Shown: positions 34,098-43,125 of the stretch, in pieces
How the letters are laid out: every line of letters begins with the position of its first letter
How positions within the stretch are numbered: the stretch's first letter is position 1
Assembly: GCA_964017235.1 (NCBI GenBank)
Contig: OZ024930.1
Span: forward strand, 23,874,614-23,938,613
DNA from: Sabellastarte sp. h YS-2021
Lineage: Eukaryota > Annelida > Polychaeta > Sabellida > Sabellidae
Direction: 5' to 3'
DNA length: 64,000 nt
The notes under the pieces: model-generated
Databases searched by the model: none
What the model was told of the DNA's origin: nothing
The model's input: the letters and a program-made list of their open reading frames with translations, nothing else
Translations under genes and position numbers: made by a program

Positions 34098-34244
34098 TAT
34101 CATAAGGGGAAAATCATGTGACGACAACCTGAGGCTACGGCCAACTATAAATGTCTGTTTTTCTTAGACATTGGCCGTGATGCCTCGCGGCCATCCGAGA
34201 ACAGCATTCAGTCCCACATGGTAAGCTATTGTAGCGCAATAAAA
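34098..34244 (-). repeat. DIRS-A4 left ITR
   Basis: Reverse complement begins TTTTATTGCGCTACAATAGC, then GCTTACCATGTGGGACTGA and 'atgctgttctcggatggcc', pairing with the right ITR at 28070-28210 almost perfectly. It keeps the ~55 bp missing from the A1 left ITR. Confidence 0.9.
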
Positions 34245-34480
34245 TCTATACTGGTCAGCGCGACCGGTCATCCTGTGTTATCCACCAGCAGGACCCGTCT
34301 AGTAGTGTGCATTTGCTAGGTGGCGCATCATAATTCCTTCCTGTCTAGACACTGTGACGTCATATCATCTTGTTTGTTGTGTAAACCTAATTAGACCTCT
34401 AGTAAACTAATAGCGGTGCCAGTTGGGAGGGCCTTATCTGACCATTGGGTAAGGTATTAGCTTATAAAAAATTTAATTTA

Positions 34481-34552
34481 GGTCAAATTGATGGCTTTCC
34501 ACAGGGTATAAAAATCCACCAGTACCTAGATGACTGGACCAAGCCAGATCCC
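34481..34552 (+). repeat. Inverted duplicate of RT catalytic segment, copy 1
   Basis: About 72 bp, plus-strand frame IKIHQYLDDWTKPDP, the reverse complement of 35371-35443. The two copies face each other across ~820 bp. This copy keeps YLDD while the other reads YEDD. Confidence 0.8.
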
Positions 34553-35370
34553 ATTTGTATATAGTCACAAAAAAAAAATCATAAAAAATAACTGTAACGT
34601 GCTTCCTTCAGGAGGTTTATTTTCCTGCAACTGAACTGATCCCTCTCTTCCCCTACCTCAGAGCAGGTCTACAAAAAGGGGGGGGGGCAAAGTCGGTACT
34701 CTGCCGGTGAGCGGGTCACCAGTATCTGACCTTTACTACCTACTGGAGTCCTTTTTTGGGTCATTTTGCTACCAAGCGATTGTTATTCAGCATTTGTCCA
34801 TTGGGTAAAAAGTATAAAGGCAATAATCATGCCTCCTTCCTTGTTTAAATAGGCAGCCACTATGGTGTTGTCTGTAGCTATGAGTTCTATTTGGCTCAAT
34901 CAGAGGTGTTGGAACTCTTTTACGGCCAAGACCTCTTTTAGTTCCAAATGTCTATGTGCAACTTGCTTTCTTGAAGGACCCTGCAATGTGTTCCCCATTT
35001 TAAGTGAGGGTGCAATGACCTTGGAATAAGGATCACCTTTTCCAGTGATTCTGGTACCCTCCAGTTGTTCTTCAAGTGCCACTGTATCAGCTTCATATGG
35101 AGTCAACCTAGGTGGACTTCCTTTTCTGCAGCTGTTGACAACCCTATCAGGGACATCAGCTGCTAGACGTGACAGGTCGGTTTGGACAGCAGTTTCTCTA
35201 TCTTTGCATTAAGGTCTGTTAACGCTCAAGGGTGAAACTGACCTTGCCCTCCTTCAGGTTGAACTGGTCAGACTTGTTTGGGGTCCAGTTCTGATTATTT
35301 CCGTGTTTACCATCCAAACAGTTCCTGACACTGAGCTACTAGACTTTGTGTGTGCTGGAGATAGGTTTGG

Positions 35371-35443
35371 TGGGATCTGGCTCGGCCCAGTCATCTTCGT
35401 ACTGGTGGATTTTTATACCCTGTGTAAAGCCATCAATTTGACC
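35371..35443 (-). repeat. Inverted duplicate of RT catalytic segment, copy 2
   Basis: Partner of 34481-34552, in the sense orientation of the surrounding DIRS-B2 relic. It encodes IKIHQYEDDWAEPDP. Confidence 0.8.
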
Positions 35444-35534
35444 TCCTGTGCCACCAATGACTACTCTGATCAAAACGGATTGACTTTGCGAACTGAAATC
35501 CTGATAAAATTTTCCTTTTTGTAACACATTAAAG

Positions 35535-35960
35535 TTCATATTTTTAAATGTAAAATGCATTTTTATGAATAAAAATGTATATACTTACCATATGAAAACA
35601 CTTGGGTAAGCTTTGCTTGGCATTCGGTGACCGCCACGTACACCATACATAGAATTTAAACTATGAGGGGAGACCCTCTTCAAACCTATATACTTGCTAC
35701 CCTTTGACCCCTGGTGACCTAGTTCACTCTGCCATGCGCATTAATACAGAAATAGTTCATTCTTTTTGTGAATAAACATAAATGCTGGAAAAAGGTCTAA
35801 AGAAGTGGGGCAGGCGGGAGGGTGATTTGCTGTTTTCATATGGTAAGTATATACATTTTTATTCATAAAAATGCATTTTACATTTAAAAATATGAAATTT
35901 TATTTCATAAAAATGTAAATATACTATACCATATGAAAACACTTGGGTTGAATGCCCACA
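35535..35960 (-). repeat. DIRS-C1 right ITR and ICR
   Basis: The outer end TTCATATTTTTAAATGTAAA is followed by a hairpin (CATTTTTAT/ATAAAAATG) and ACTTACCATATGAAAACAC. The ICR at 35834-35960 repeats the right end inverted and then gives left-end text (ATTTTATTTCATAAAAATG) and CCATATGAAAACACTTGGG. It has the same organisation as family A with an unrelated primary sequence. Confidence 0.85.
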
Positions 35961-36312
35961 TGGAAGGATGGTGGGAAAAAAGACAGACTAAGGAGGAAAC
36001 CACCCATGGTTAAAGTGCACTAAAATAGGAAAATTCCTGGTGCATAACCAAAACCCCTGTGATGAAGGTGCAACTTGACTAAGTGTGAAGTAGAGAACTA
36101 CTTATTACCTTCAGCACTGCTGTCTACACCCAAGAGGTCAGCTCTAGGAGGATAAGCACAAAAGTGTCAAAACCCAGAAGATGTGCCAAAAGTACATTAC
36201 CAAGCACGGTCCCCAAAAAAGGAAGTCCCCAAAAAGGGAATACCCCCCCTTTTCTGAGGCTAAGAAGCCTCAGAAAGGATCAAAAAAAGAGAAGATCAAG
36301 TAGAAAGGGAGA

Positions 36313-37315
36313 CTACACGTTGTGCAGCCACAATATCTCCCAATCTATAGGAATCCTCGAGATTCTTGGGAGACAGTAAAAGGATGTGAAAGTGGAATGA
36401 CTCTTCCACGTGCAAGATCTCATGATGTCCAAGAGTGGGACTCCACCTCTAAAGGACCAGGAAGCAGCCTGTGCCCTGACATCATGAGCCTTCACACCAT
36501 GAAGAGATGCATTCTCTTGGGAACAGTTCTTAAGGGTGAAATGGATTAAGTCTTTAATCCAATTGGAAATCGTCTGGGCAGTGATGTCACCGTTTTGACT
36601 TCAAGAGTGAAACAAAGAGAAGAGATCTACCATGCCTAAGGTCAGAAGTCCTAGAGAGATAATGTCTAAGGGCCCTGACAGGACATAGAGACCTGTCCTC
36701 TGTATCCTGTTGATCAAGGCACTTAGTCAAAGCAAGGAATTTTTATTTCCGAAAAAATTGAAGCACCCTCTGAAGCTAACTAGTTCTTAGCCAGAAAAGC
36801 AGGATCTGTTTTAAGGATGACCTTTGACCATCCTTTAGAGTGAGAACAACCCTTAAAAGTAAAGGCATGAATCTCACTCTTTCTCCTTCCAGATGCAAGG
36901 GCAATAAGAAAGACCGTCTTCCAAGTGAGGAACTTTGGCTCAGCAAGAGACAAAGGTTCAAAAGGAGCCTTGGTAAGAGCCTGCAAAACCAAGGTCAAGT
37001 CCCAGGAAGGAATGTGACGAGAAGTCTTAGGCCTGGACTTGTAAAAGCTCTGAATGAGTCTTTTGAGGTCCTTTTGAGCTCCAACTCCAAATCTGCATCA
37101 CGCTTCATGGAGAGAGCTGACCTATATCCCTCTATAGTCTGAGGAAATAATTTCTTTTCAGAGAAAAGAAATAAGAAAAACTCAGCTATGATGGGGACAG
37201 TAGGGTGCATGGCAGAGAAGCCATGTTCCTCACACCAAGTGCAGAAGCCGTTCCACTTTGCTTCATACACTGATTTAGAAGACTTTCTAATAGGACTCAA
37301 AATCCTATTAGTCAC
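36313..37315 (-). pseudogene. DIRS-C1 tyrosine recombinase (broken)
   Basis: 37315-36995 carries the N-terminal core-binding domain (VYEAKWNGFCTWCEEHGF, FPQTIEGYRSALS). 36998-36780 carries ALTKAPFEPLS and LIALASGRRKSEIHAF with the first Arg. 36495-36313 carries AHDVRAQAASWSF (HxxR), DIMRSCTWKSHSTFTSFY with Trp and nucleophile Tyr. Three segments lie in three frames, so at least two frameshifts. All catalytic positions that can be seen are conserved. Confidence 0.87.
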
Positions 37316-37330
37316 TTCCTGAGAAAACCC

Positions 37331-38899
37331 TTATTTCTCTAAGGAGACTTCACCCAAAAGGCATGAAGGTTTAGACTCCTTAGATTTTGATGAAACACCT
37401 CGAGATGAGGTTGCTTTAAGAGATTTTCTTTTAGAGGAAGAGCGATTGGTCTTCTTATTGACAGTGCCAATAGATCTTGAAGCCACTCTCTGGTTTCCCA
37501 GAGAGGGGCCACAAGAAGCATCCTGCAGCTCTGAGAGTTGATTAACTTCTTGACCACAAGTGGACAAAGAGCTGTAGGAGGGAAGGAGTAGAGATGAAGT
37601 CCGGACCAATTCATCTCCAGGGCATCTACTGCCAGAGCCTTGGGATCTGGCACTGGAGAAACATACTGGGGAAGCTTGTGATTGAATCTTGTTGCAAAAA
37701 GGTCTATCTGAGGTTGGAAGTCTATTTGTGACAGCCACCTGAAGATCTTGGGATTGAGAGACCACTCTGTATGAAGGGTCTGTTGAGACCTGGAGAGTTG
37801 GTCTGCCACAAGATTCATGACACCTAGAACGTGTCTTGCGACAGAAGGCAAACAGGTGCCAAGTCAGGGCAAACATGTCCCAGGAGCGAGTGCCCCCTAG
37901 TTTGTTTATGTAAGCACAGACAGTTGTGTTGTCTGAGGCTACCTGAATAATCCTTTGATGAAGGGATAACTGAGGGACAAAGGTCTTGAGAGCCAGGAGC
38001 ACAGCTTTGAGCTCCAGAACATTGATGTGCAGTTTGGACTGCTGAGTCGACCAATGACCTTGGGCAATCATGTGAGCACAATGAGCTCCCCAACCCTGAG
38101 CTGAGGCATCCGTGTAAATGGATGTTACATATTTGGGTGGGTGCAGTGGAGCTTGCGCCATGACACTGTTCCTCAGTAACCACCACCTTAGATGAACCTT
38201 CACTGAAGGGTCCAAGGAGAATGGAGAATCCAGGGCACCTTTCAGGTGGCAATTGTAATTCTTCCTGAGATGAAATTGAAGGTGTCGCATATGAAGGCGA
38301 CCCTGAGGTACTAACTTCTCTGTAGAGGCTAGTAGACCCAAAAGGTACATAACCTGGTGTGGAGTAGTATGGGGGTTGAAAAGCAGAGGATGAATAGCCT
38401 CCTGAATGGACAGGAACCTGGCCTCTGTTGGATAACAAACCCCCTTGGACAGGTCGAAAACCTGGCCCAGGAAGGTGAAAACTTGCTTTGGAAGCAAATC
38501 TGACTTCTCCCTGTTTACAATCCACCCCAGCTTGTGAGTCAACTCCAACAAAGTTAGAGTTGCAGAATGAGCCTCCTGACAGCTGTTGGCTTTGATAAGC
38601 CAATCGTCTAGGTACATGTGAACTGAGATGTCCAACCTCAAGGCCATCCTTTTCACTTCCTTGACTAAGGTAGTGAATTCCCTGGGAGCTGTGGCTAGGC
38701 CAAAAGGCATAGCCACAAACTGGTACACTTTGCCCAAGACTTGAAACCTGAGCAGTTTGTGAACCAAAGGAGCCATGGGAATGTGGAAGTATGCATCCTT
38801 GAGGTCCAGAGAAGTTGTCCACTGGCCAACTTGAAGGGAGTTTCTGATGGACTGAGTAGTGTCCATCCTGAAAGTGGGGAAGTCCAGATAAAGATTTAA
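37331..38899 (-). pseudogene. pol: DIRS-C1 RT-RNase H, downstream part
   Basis: A long frame, 38938-37331, has SLDLKDAYFHIPMAP (first Asp), AMPFGLATAPREFT, MYLDDWLIKAN (intact catalytic doublet), FDLSKGVCYPTEARFL thumb text, and RNase H IYTDASAQGWGAH, LELKAVLLALK, VASDNTTVCAYINK. Near 37850 the RNase H continues in another frame (37851-37339: GVMNLVADQLSRSQQ and the DIRS connector SPVPDPKALAVDALEMNW). One frameshift near 37850 is the main lesion. The 5' portion is beyond the insertion at 38900. Confidence 0.88.
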
Positions 38900-40036
38900 A
38901 CAAGATGCACTCAGAGAGAGCAAAACGCTCGACTCCATGTGACCAGTCTCTCAAGTGATATAAAATATTGTAAGGAAGACAATAAAATAAAATCAAACAT
39001 GTAAATTAATTTTCATAGAAATATCAAGTAGAAAGCTAAAGTCATTAAAAATACATTGAAATGGGACCTCTGAAAAATCATGAATTTTTTGTATCTAAAG
39101 TAACATCCTGATCTTTCTTTTAGTAACTTCTTCCTTCAGTCAGGTCCTACTCACAAATTTTTAAATAAAGATCTGTTCATTAGTTTTGGAGTAATCTAAA
39201 CACACCCCCCCCACACACACACACAAAAAAAATAAAACAAACATAAACAATTAACACACAAAAACATAAACTGCTGGTGGAGGTAAAAATTCTGCTTAAA
39301 GGTCACTTCTTCGTGAAAATCATGCATGGTAATTTTTTGTGATGGACTGTCAAGGAATTGAAAGAAAAAAGAGAAAATAAAACAGAAATAATAATTAATA
39401 AAAATGATGAATATACCACCTCCATCTTTATTATGTTTATGTCAATTTCAAGACATACAATGAGAAGAAATATTTTTACTTAAAGACATCAAGTATCACA
39501 AGCTAGGTTTGTGACCTCACAATGGCAGTTACATTGTGACATCACTTAGTAATGACATCATCAGAAAGCAAAATATTGATTTTTACGTATGTGATGAAGA
39601 GAAGCAGTTTCACTGTGTATTCCCAATTAAAATAAGAAAAACTCTCTCCTGGCTTTAATTTTCAAACAAATTAGACCAAATTTGGAAGAATTCGTCTGTA
39701 CCCAATGAAATACCTTCCCACCAAATTTGAGATTGATTGAAGTTATAGCTTTTGAGTTATAAGGGTAAAATGGTGCACAGACAGAGAAGCAGATTTCACT
39801 GTAAAAGCCCAATTAAAAATAAGAAAAACTCTCTCCTGGCTTTAGTTTTCACACAAATTACACCAAATTTGAAAGAATTCGTCTGTACCCCATAAAATAC
39901 CTGCCCACCAAATTTGAGCTTGATTGGTTTTATAGTTTTTGAGTTATTAGGGCGAAACGGTGCACAGACAGACTGACAGACAGACAGACAGACAGAAACA
40001 AACTGATTACAATAACCCTCTCCTATCGTCGAGTGT
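38900..40036. mobile_element. ~1.13-kb insertion flanked by TTAA
   Basis: RT homology stops at about 38899 and resumes at about 40036, with TTAA at both edges. It is non-coding. It contains a CA-repeat (39216-39225), a near-duplicate pair of ~175-bp units (39605-39785 and 39785-39970, 'actctctcctggcttta', 'aattcgtctgtaccc', 'ggtgcacagacag'), and a GACA microsatellite (39969-39997). The right edge reads back as CACTCGACGATAGGAGAGGG; the left edge is CAAGATGCACTC. TTAA flanks suggest a piggyBac-like non-autonomous element, but the termini are not clearly inverted, so the class is tentative. Confidence 0.6.
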
Positions 40037-40330
40037 TAATGACTCAAATCTATTACTGGCCTCCATCCTCCAGTCTTTTTTGCCACAAGAAAAAGTCTGC
40101 TGTAGAAAGCCAGGGATGAAGAATCCCTGACCTCCTGGATTGCTCCTTTGAGCAGCATATCCACAACAGCTTCGCAAAGAACTACATTCTTCTCTAGGGA
40201 AGAATACTGGCTGTTTATCAAAGGAACCCTGGATAAAGGAAATCAAACTGAACCTATTGGAAGTTGAAGTCCAAATTCCAGGGTCTTGATAACAGAAGGA
40301 TGGGCCCCTAGAAACTTCCAATTGAGATGG
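40037..40330 (-). pseudogene. pol: DIRS-C1 RT, upstream part
   Basis: The N-terminal RT block in two frames: 40321-40007 and 40221-40036 (VDMLLKGAIQEV, FYSRLFLVAKKTGGWRPVIDLSH). It corresponds to the VIDLSRLN finger motif and stops exactly where the TTAA-flanked insertion begins. It continues at 38899. Confidence 0.85.
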
Positions 40331-40429
40331 AAATAACCCAGTCGACCTCCCACTGGCAAAGTGGTGGGGTCTGGAGGTATGAGTGGGACCTTGGAGAGTT
40401 CCAAGGGCACTCTTACCTCCTGTAGGACA

Positions 40430-42022
40430 TCATTCTTGAGATTGAGGTTGGGGCTTTTTGCCCCTACCCCTGGAAGACTTTCCACCACATGGTTTATTGG
40501 AACCTCGAAAGGAACCAGAACCAGAAGTAGAACCCTTCTGAACTTTCCTATCTTGAGAATCCCTATCTTGGGATTGTTGTCTTTTGAAAGACTTGCCCCT
40601 GGATGCAGAAGCAGAAAGTTGTTTGGACACTCCTTTAGTCAAGACAGACTGGAACTGTTCCTGTTTATACTCTTTAGTGTGGGAATAAATAGCCTTCAAG
40701 GCAGATTCACCAAAGAGAGAAGGACCATAGATAGGATGAGACCTAAGCTCCCTAACAATATGATCTAGCACATGTTTAGGGACTATGGAAAGAAAGGAAT
40801 CCCTCCTTGCCAAGGTCACAGTAGAGATAGAATGGGTGATGGAAGCCAACAAATCAATTAAGTGAAACTTCACCTGATTGATCAGCAAAGAATTGACGTC
40901 CAAGGCCTGCTGAATGTCCAGAGAAAGGTTAGACTCACTTTGGTCAACCAACTTCACTAAGTTGGTATGATTGACCGACAAAGCCTCTTGAAAGAAGTCC
41001 AGGGAATTCAGAATCATTAAATCTGACCTGAGACTCTTCTCCAAGGCATGAGCTATATTCCTGGACAAGTAAATCTCCTTTTTAGGAGATGGCAAACCTG
41101 ACCCCTGATCCGGATCTTTCAAAAGATCAGACCAAACATCAGAAGCCATGGGTTTGTACCTGGCAAAACTAAGCTTTGAGGGTTTGTTTGGGAAAATTCC
41201 CAACTTCCCCAACTTAGTTTGGGAAGCTTCCACATTAGAAGAGCGTGAATGCAAATCGGATAGATAAGCATCAGCCATCTTGAAGGAACTCCAGAGTCTA
41301 GAACTGATGGGGAGACTCATGGGTGTGGACTTTGATTGGTCGGGGTAGAGCTCCGAGCAATCCTCAGGATCGTGATTTTGAACCGAAGGCCTGGAGATCT
41401 TATCTGATAAGACCTCAAAGATAGAGTCTAAGGCCTCCCTGTAGTCCCTATTGACCGACTGGACGTAAGGGATGTTTGGAATTGAATCTACGACCTGCAG
41501 CTCAGCCTCAAGATTAACCTGAGACTGAGTCTGAAGTGAGTCCTGAGAGTCATTCATACTCGCACCCGAAGGTTGCGACAGATCCTGACTAGCAAGTGGC
41601 TGTTGAGTAACAGCAGGGTTGGCAATACCCTGAACCCTATCTAACATGGATGACATGAAAGATGAGAAAGTATTGAAGGGGGCCTGTGGAATGATTGGTC
41701 ATAAACAGGATAGCCTGCCAGCACCGGGACAGCCTGAATAGGCTGAGCTGAGGGAACAAAGTTACCCACAGAAACCGGTTGCTGGGAAATCGGTCTACCC
41801 AAAGAATTCGAGGATTCACAGACCAAGATGACATTACACAGGGTTGTGGGGGTAAAGGCACACCAGTCACTGGACATGACTCCACCGGTGGGGATTGACT
41901 AACCCCCAAAAGCCAAGAAGTGCATGCTTCTAAAGAAGTCATACCAGGCTGTAAGCTAGAAGGCAAGGTGGAGAAACACAAACCAGAGGAAACTGAAGTA
42001 CCAGTATTAAGGGGAGGATCCA
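40430..42022 (-). pseudogene. gag: DIRS-C1 gag
   Basis: The main body is open for 408 codons (41656-40430), a Ser/Gln-rich protein with SLDIQQALDVNSLLINQVKF helical text and a C-terminal Arg/Gly/Ser-rich tail (SGSGSFRGSNKPCGGKSSRG, then RGKK) resembling the D1 gag tail (GFRGSNKGRGARRGRGK). The N-terminal part appears to start at ATG 42022 (MDPPLNTGTS) and passes through another frame (41877-41641), so two frameshifts separate it from the body. Function inferred: RNA-binding capsid protein. Confidence 0.72.
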
Positions 42023-42100
42023 TAAGGAACCGAGTGTGGTAGGTAGTTGTGAAAAGACACAAATATTTGAATTTTGTGACACTTGAGAAAAAGAATTGCT

Positions 42101-42169
42101 CTGAAAACAAAGTACACAATAATAAACATAATAATGAAGCAAAAGAATAAGTAAATATGCTGTACTCAC
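42101..42169 (-). other. Candidate 69-nt intron in DIRS-C1 leader
   Basis: On the minus strand, GTGAGTACAGC at 42169 opens a T-rich stretch that ends TACTTTGTTTTCAG at 42101. This is a donor, polypyrimidine tract and acceptor of typical small-intron form, just upstream of the proposed gag ATG at 42022. It is pattern-based only. Confidence 0.3.
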
Positions 42170-42600
42170 TGAAAGAATGACTATTCTTCAGAAAGTTCAC
42201 AGTTAACCTCCATTTTGAATGTGACGTCACAGTCACGTGATCTGGTGAAAATTTTCGTACAACAGCTAAAGTTTAATGTCAAAAGTGCGGGGATTCGAAG
42301 AATTTCGAAGAATGAATGAAGGAATACCCTGAATAGGTGAAAATAAACATTTAGAAATAAAAATCTAATGAAAACCACCAGGGAAATGACTATTTCCGAA
42401 GGGAAACCTACATCCACACGTGACAACATGAGCTAAGTTACGAAAAGGACAAGAAATATTGCAAAAAACAAGCAATAAAAACACCAGAAATCGATTAAAT
42501 CGAATAAAAATGAAGGAAAAGTGATTAAAAACAGCATAAACGTACTTACAGAGCACCACAACATCTAGCAGGTCTTAAAAATTTGGGCAGCAAAAATGCC

Positions 42601-42779
42601 GAGTTGAGAGTTCAACCGCCACAAAAAGAACTAGAGGATCGCTTGCAAAAAAAAAAGATAATGTTTTTGCATAGCAAAAACAAAGCGTCCCGAAAAGGAT
42701 ATAAAGGTGAGTGTTAAAGTATTAAGAAAATGCTTCGTTTCTAGCCTTATACTGTTGTGGCAACCAAAGTTAGCGCAGT
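42601..42779. other. Spacer, no gene seen
   Basis: A short AT-rich stretch between DIRS-C1 leader text and the first minisatellite unit. It includes a run of A (42648-42657). The exact edge of C1 is not visible. Confidence 0.4.
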
Positions 42780-43125
42780 CTGCTCTATCTAGCACGGTTT
42801 TCAAGATATAAGCATTTTTGTGTTTTGCAAAAAATTAAAAATGTCCGCTATATTTGGCGAGACAAAAATATTTTGAAAATTGGCATGGCTACTCTGCAGA
42901 GATACCCAGCAGGTCCAAAATTTTGTTGAGTTCGCTCCATATAGCACGGTTTTCGAGATATAAGCATTTTTGTGTTTTGCAAAAACTTTGAAAATTCAAA
43001 ATGGCCACCATTTTTGGGGAGACAAAAATTTTTGTCAAGAACACTGCCGCGGTGTGTATCTCCCGCCGAGCATTAAAGCAGAAGAAATAGCTTTTCCGAG
43101 ATATTCACAATTTTTCATTTTCGTG
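42780..43125 (+). repeat. ~165-bp minisatellite, left block
   Basis: Two diverged units of the repeat that resumes at 53223: 'gctctatctagcacggtttt', 'gagatataagcatttttgtg', 'aaaatggccaccattttt' (a 160-bp step from 42841 to 43001). The text then passes into the ~133-bp satellite around 43126. Confidence 0.85.

Larger units (their letters stand above)
28046..34244 (-). mobile_element. DIRS-A4, full-length
   Basis: Minus-strand family A element with both ITRs and an ICR: right ITR, ICR, 3' untranslated region, recombinase, RT-RH, gag, 5' region and left ITR. Over about 125 bp the two ITRs differ at roughly one position by eye, so this copy looks younger than A1. Internal genes still carry frameshifts and a stop. 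It is inserted in the right ITR of DIRS-B2: flanks 27987-28045 and 34245-34480 join to restore the layout seen in B1. Confidence 0.92.
34245..35534 (-). mobile_element. DIRS-B2 relic, rearranged body
   Basis: 34245-34480 continues the family B right ITR interrupted by A4 ('cttcctgtctagacac', 'aaggtattagcttataaaaa'), breaking off inside the ICR. 34600-34720 matches B 3' untranslated text in the opposite (plus) orientation. 34900-35106 on the minus strand has RNase H ELK and related text. 35371-35460 has RT text IHQYEDDWAEPDP, where Leu of YLDD is Glu. The parts are reordered and partly inverted, and no recombinase was found. The G-run at 34679-34688 sits at the start of the YR-side tract. Confidence 0.65.
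35535..42600 (-). mobile_element. DIRS-C1, 5' end not found
   Basis: Minus-strand element of a third family. Right ITR 35535-35840, ICR 35834-35960, recombinase, RT-RH, gag, and a leader to about 42600. An insertion at ~38900-40036 splits RT. The left terminus predicted from the ICR (TTTATTTCATAAAAATG...) is not present before the minisatellite at 42780, so the 5' end is truncated. Frames are longer than in family A. Confidence 0.85.

Noticed and set aside
34679-34688. G-run as a G-quadruplex
   Set aside because: A single homopolymer run without further G-tracts; it corresponds to the poly-C tract of the DIRS 3' region.
37824-38996. 390-residue alternative minus-strand frame
   Set aside because: An out-of-frame shadow of the DIRS-C1 RT-RNase H; its translation is Ser/His-rich without motifs.
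39969-39997. GACA microsatellite as an independent finding
   Set aside because: An ordinary simple repeat inside the TTAA-flanked insertion.
38900-40036. Definite piggyBac transposon
   Set aside because: TTAA flanks fit, but the termini are not clearly inverted and there is no transposase, so the class is left open.
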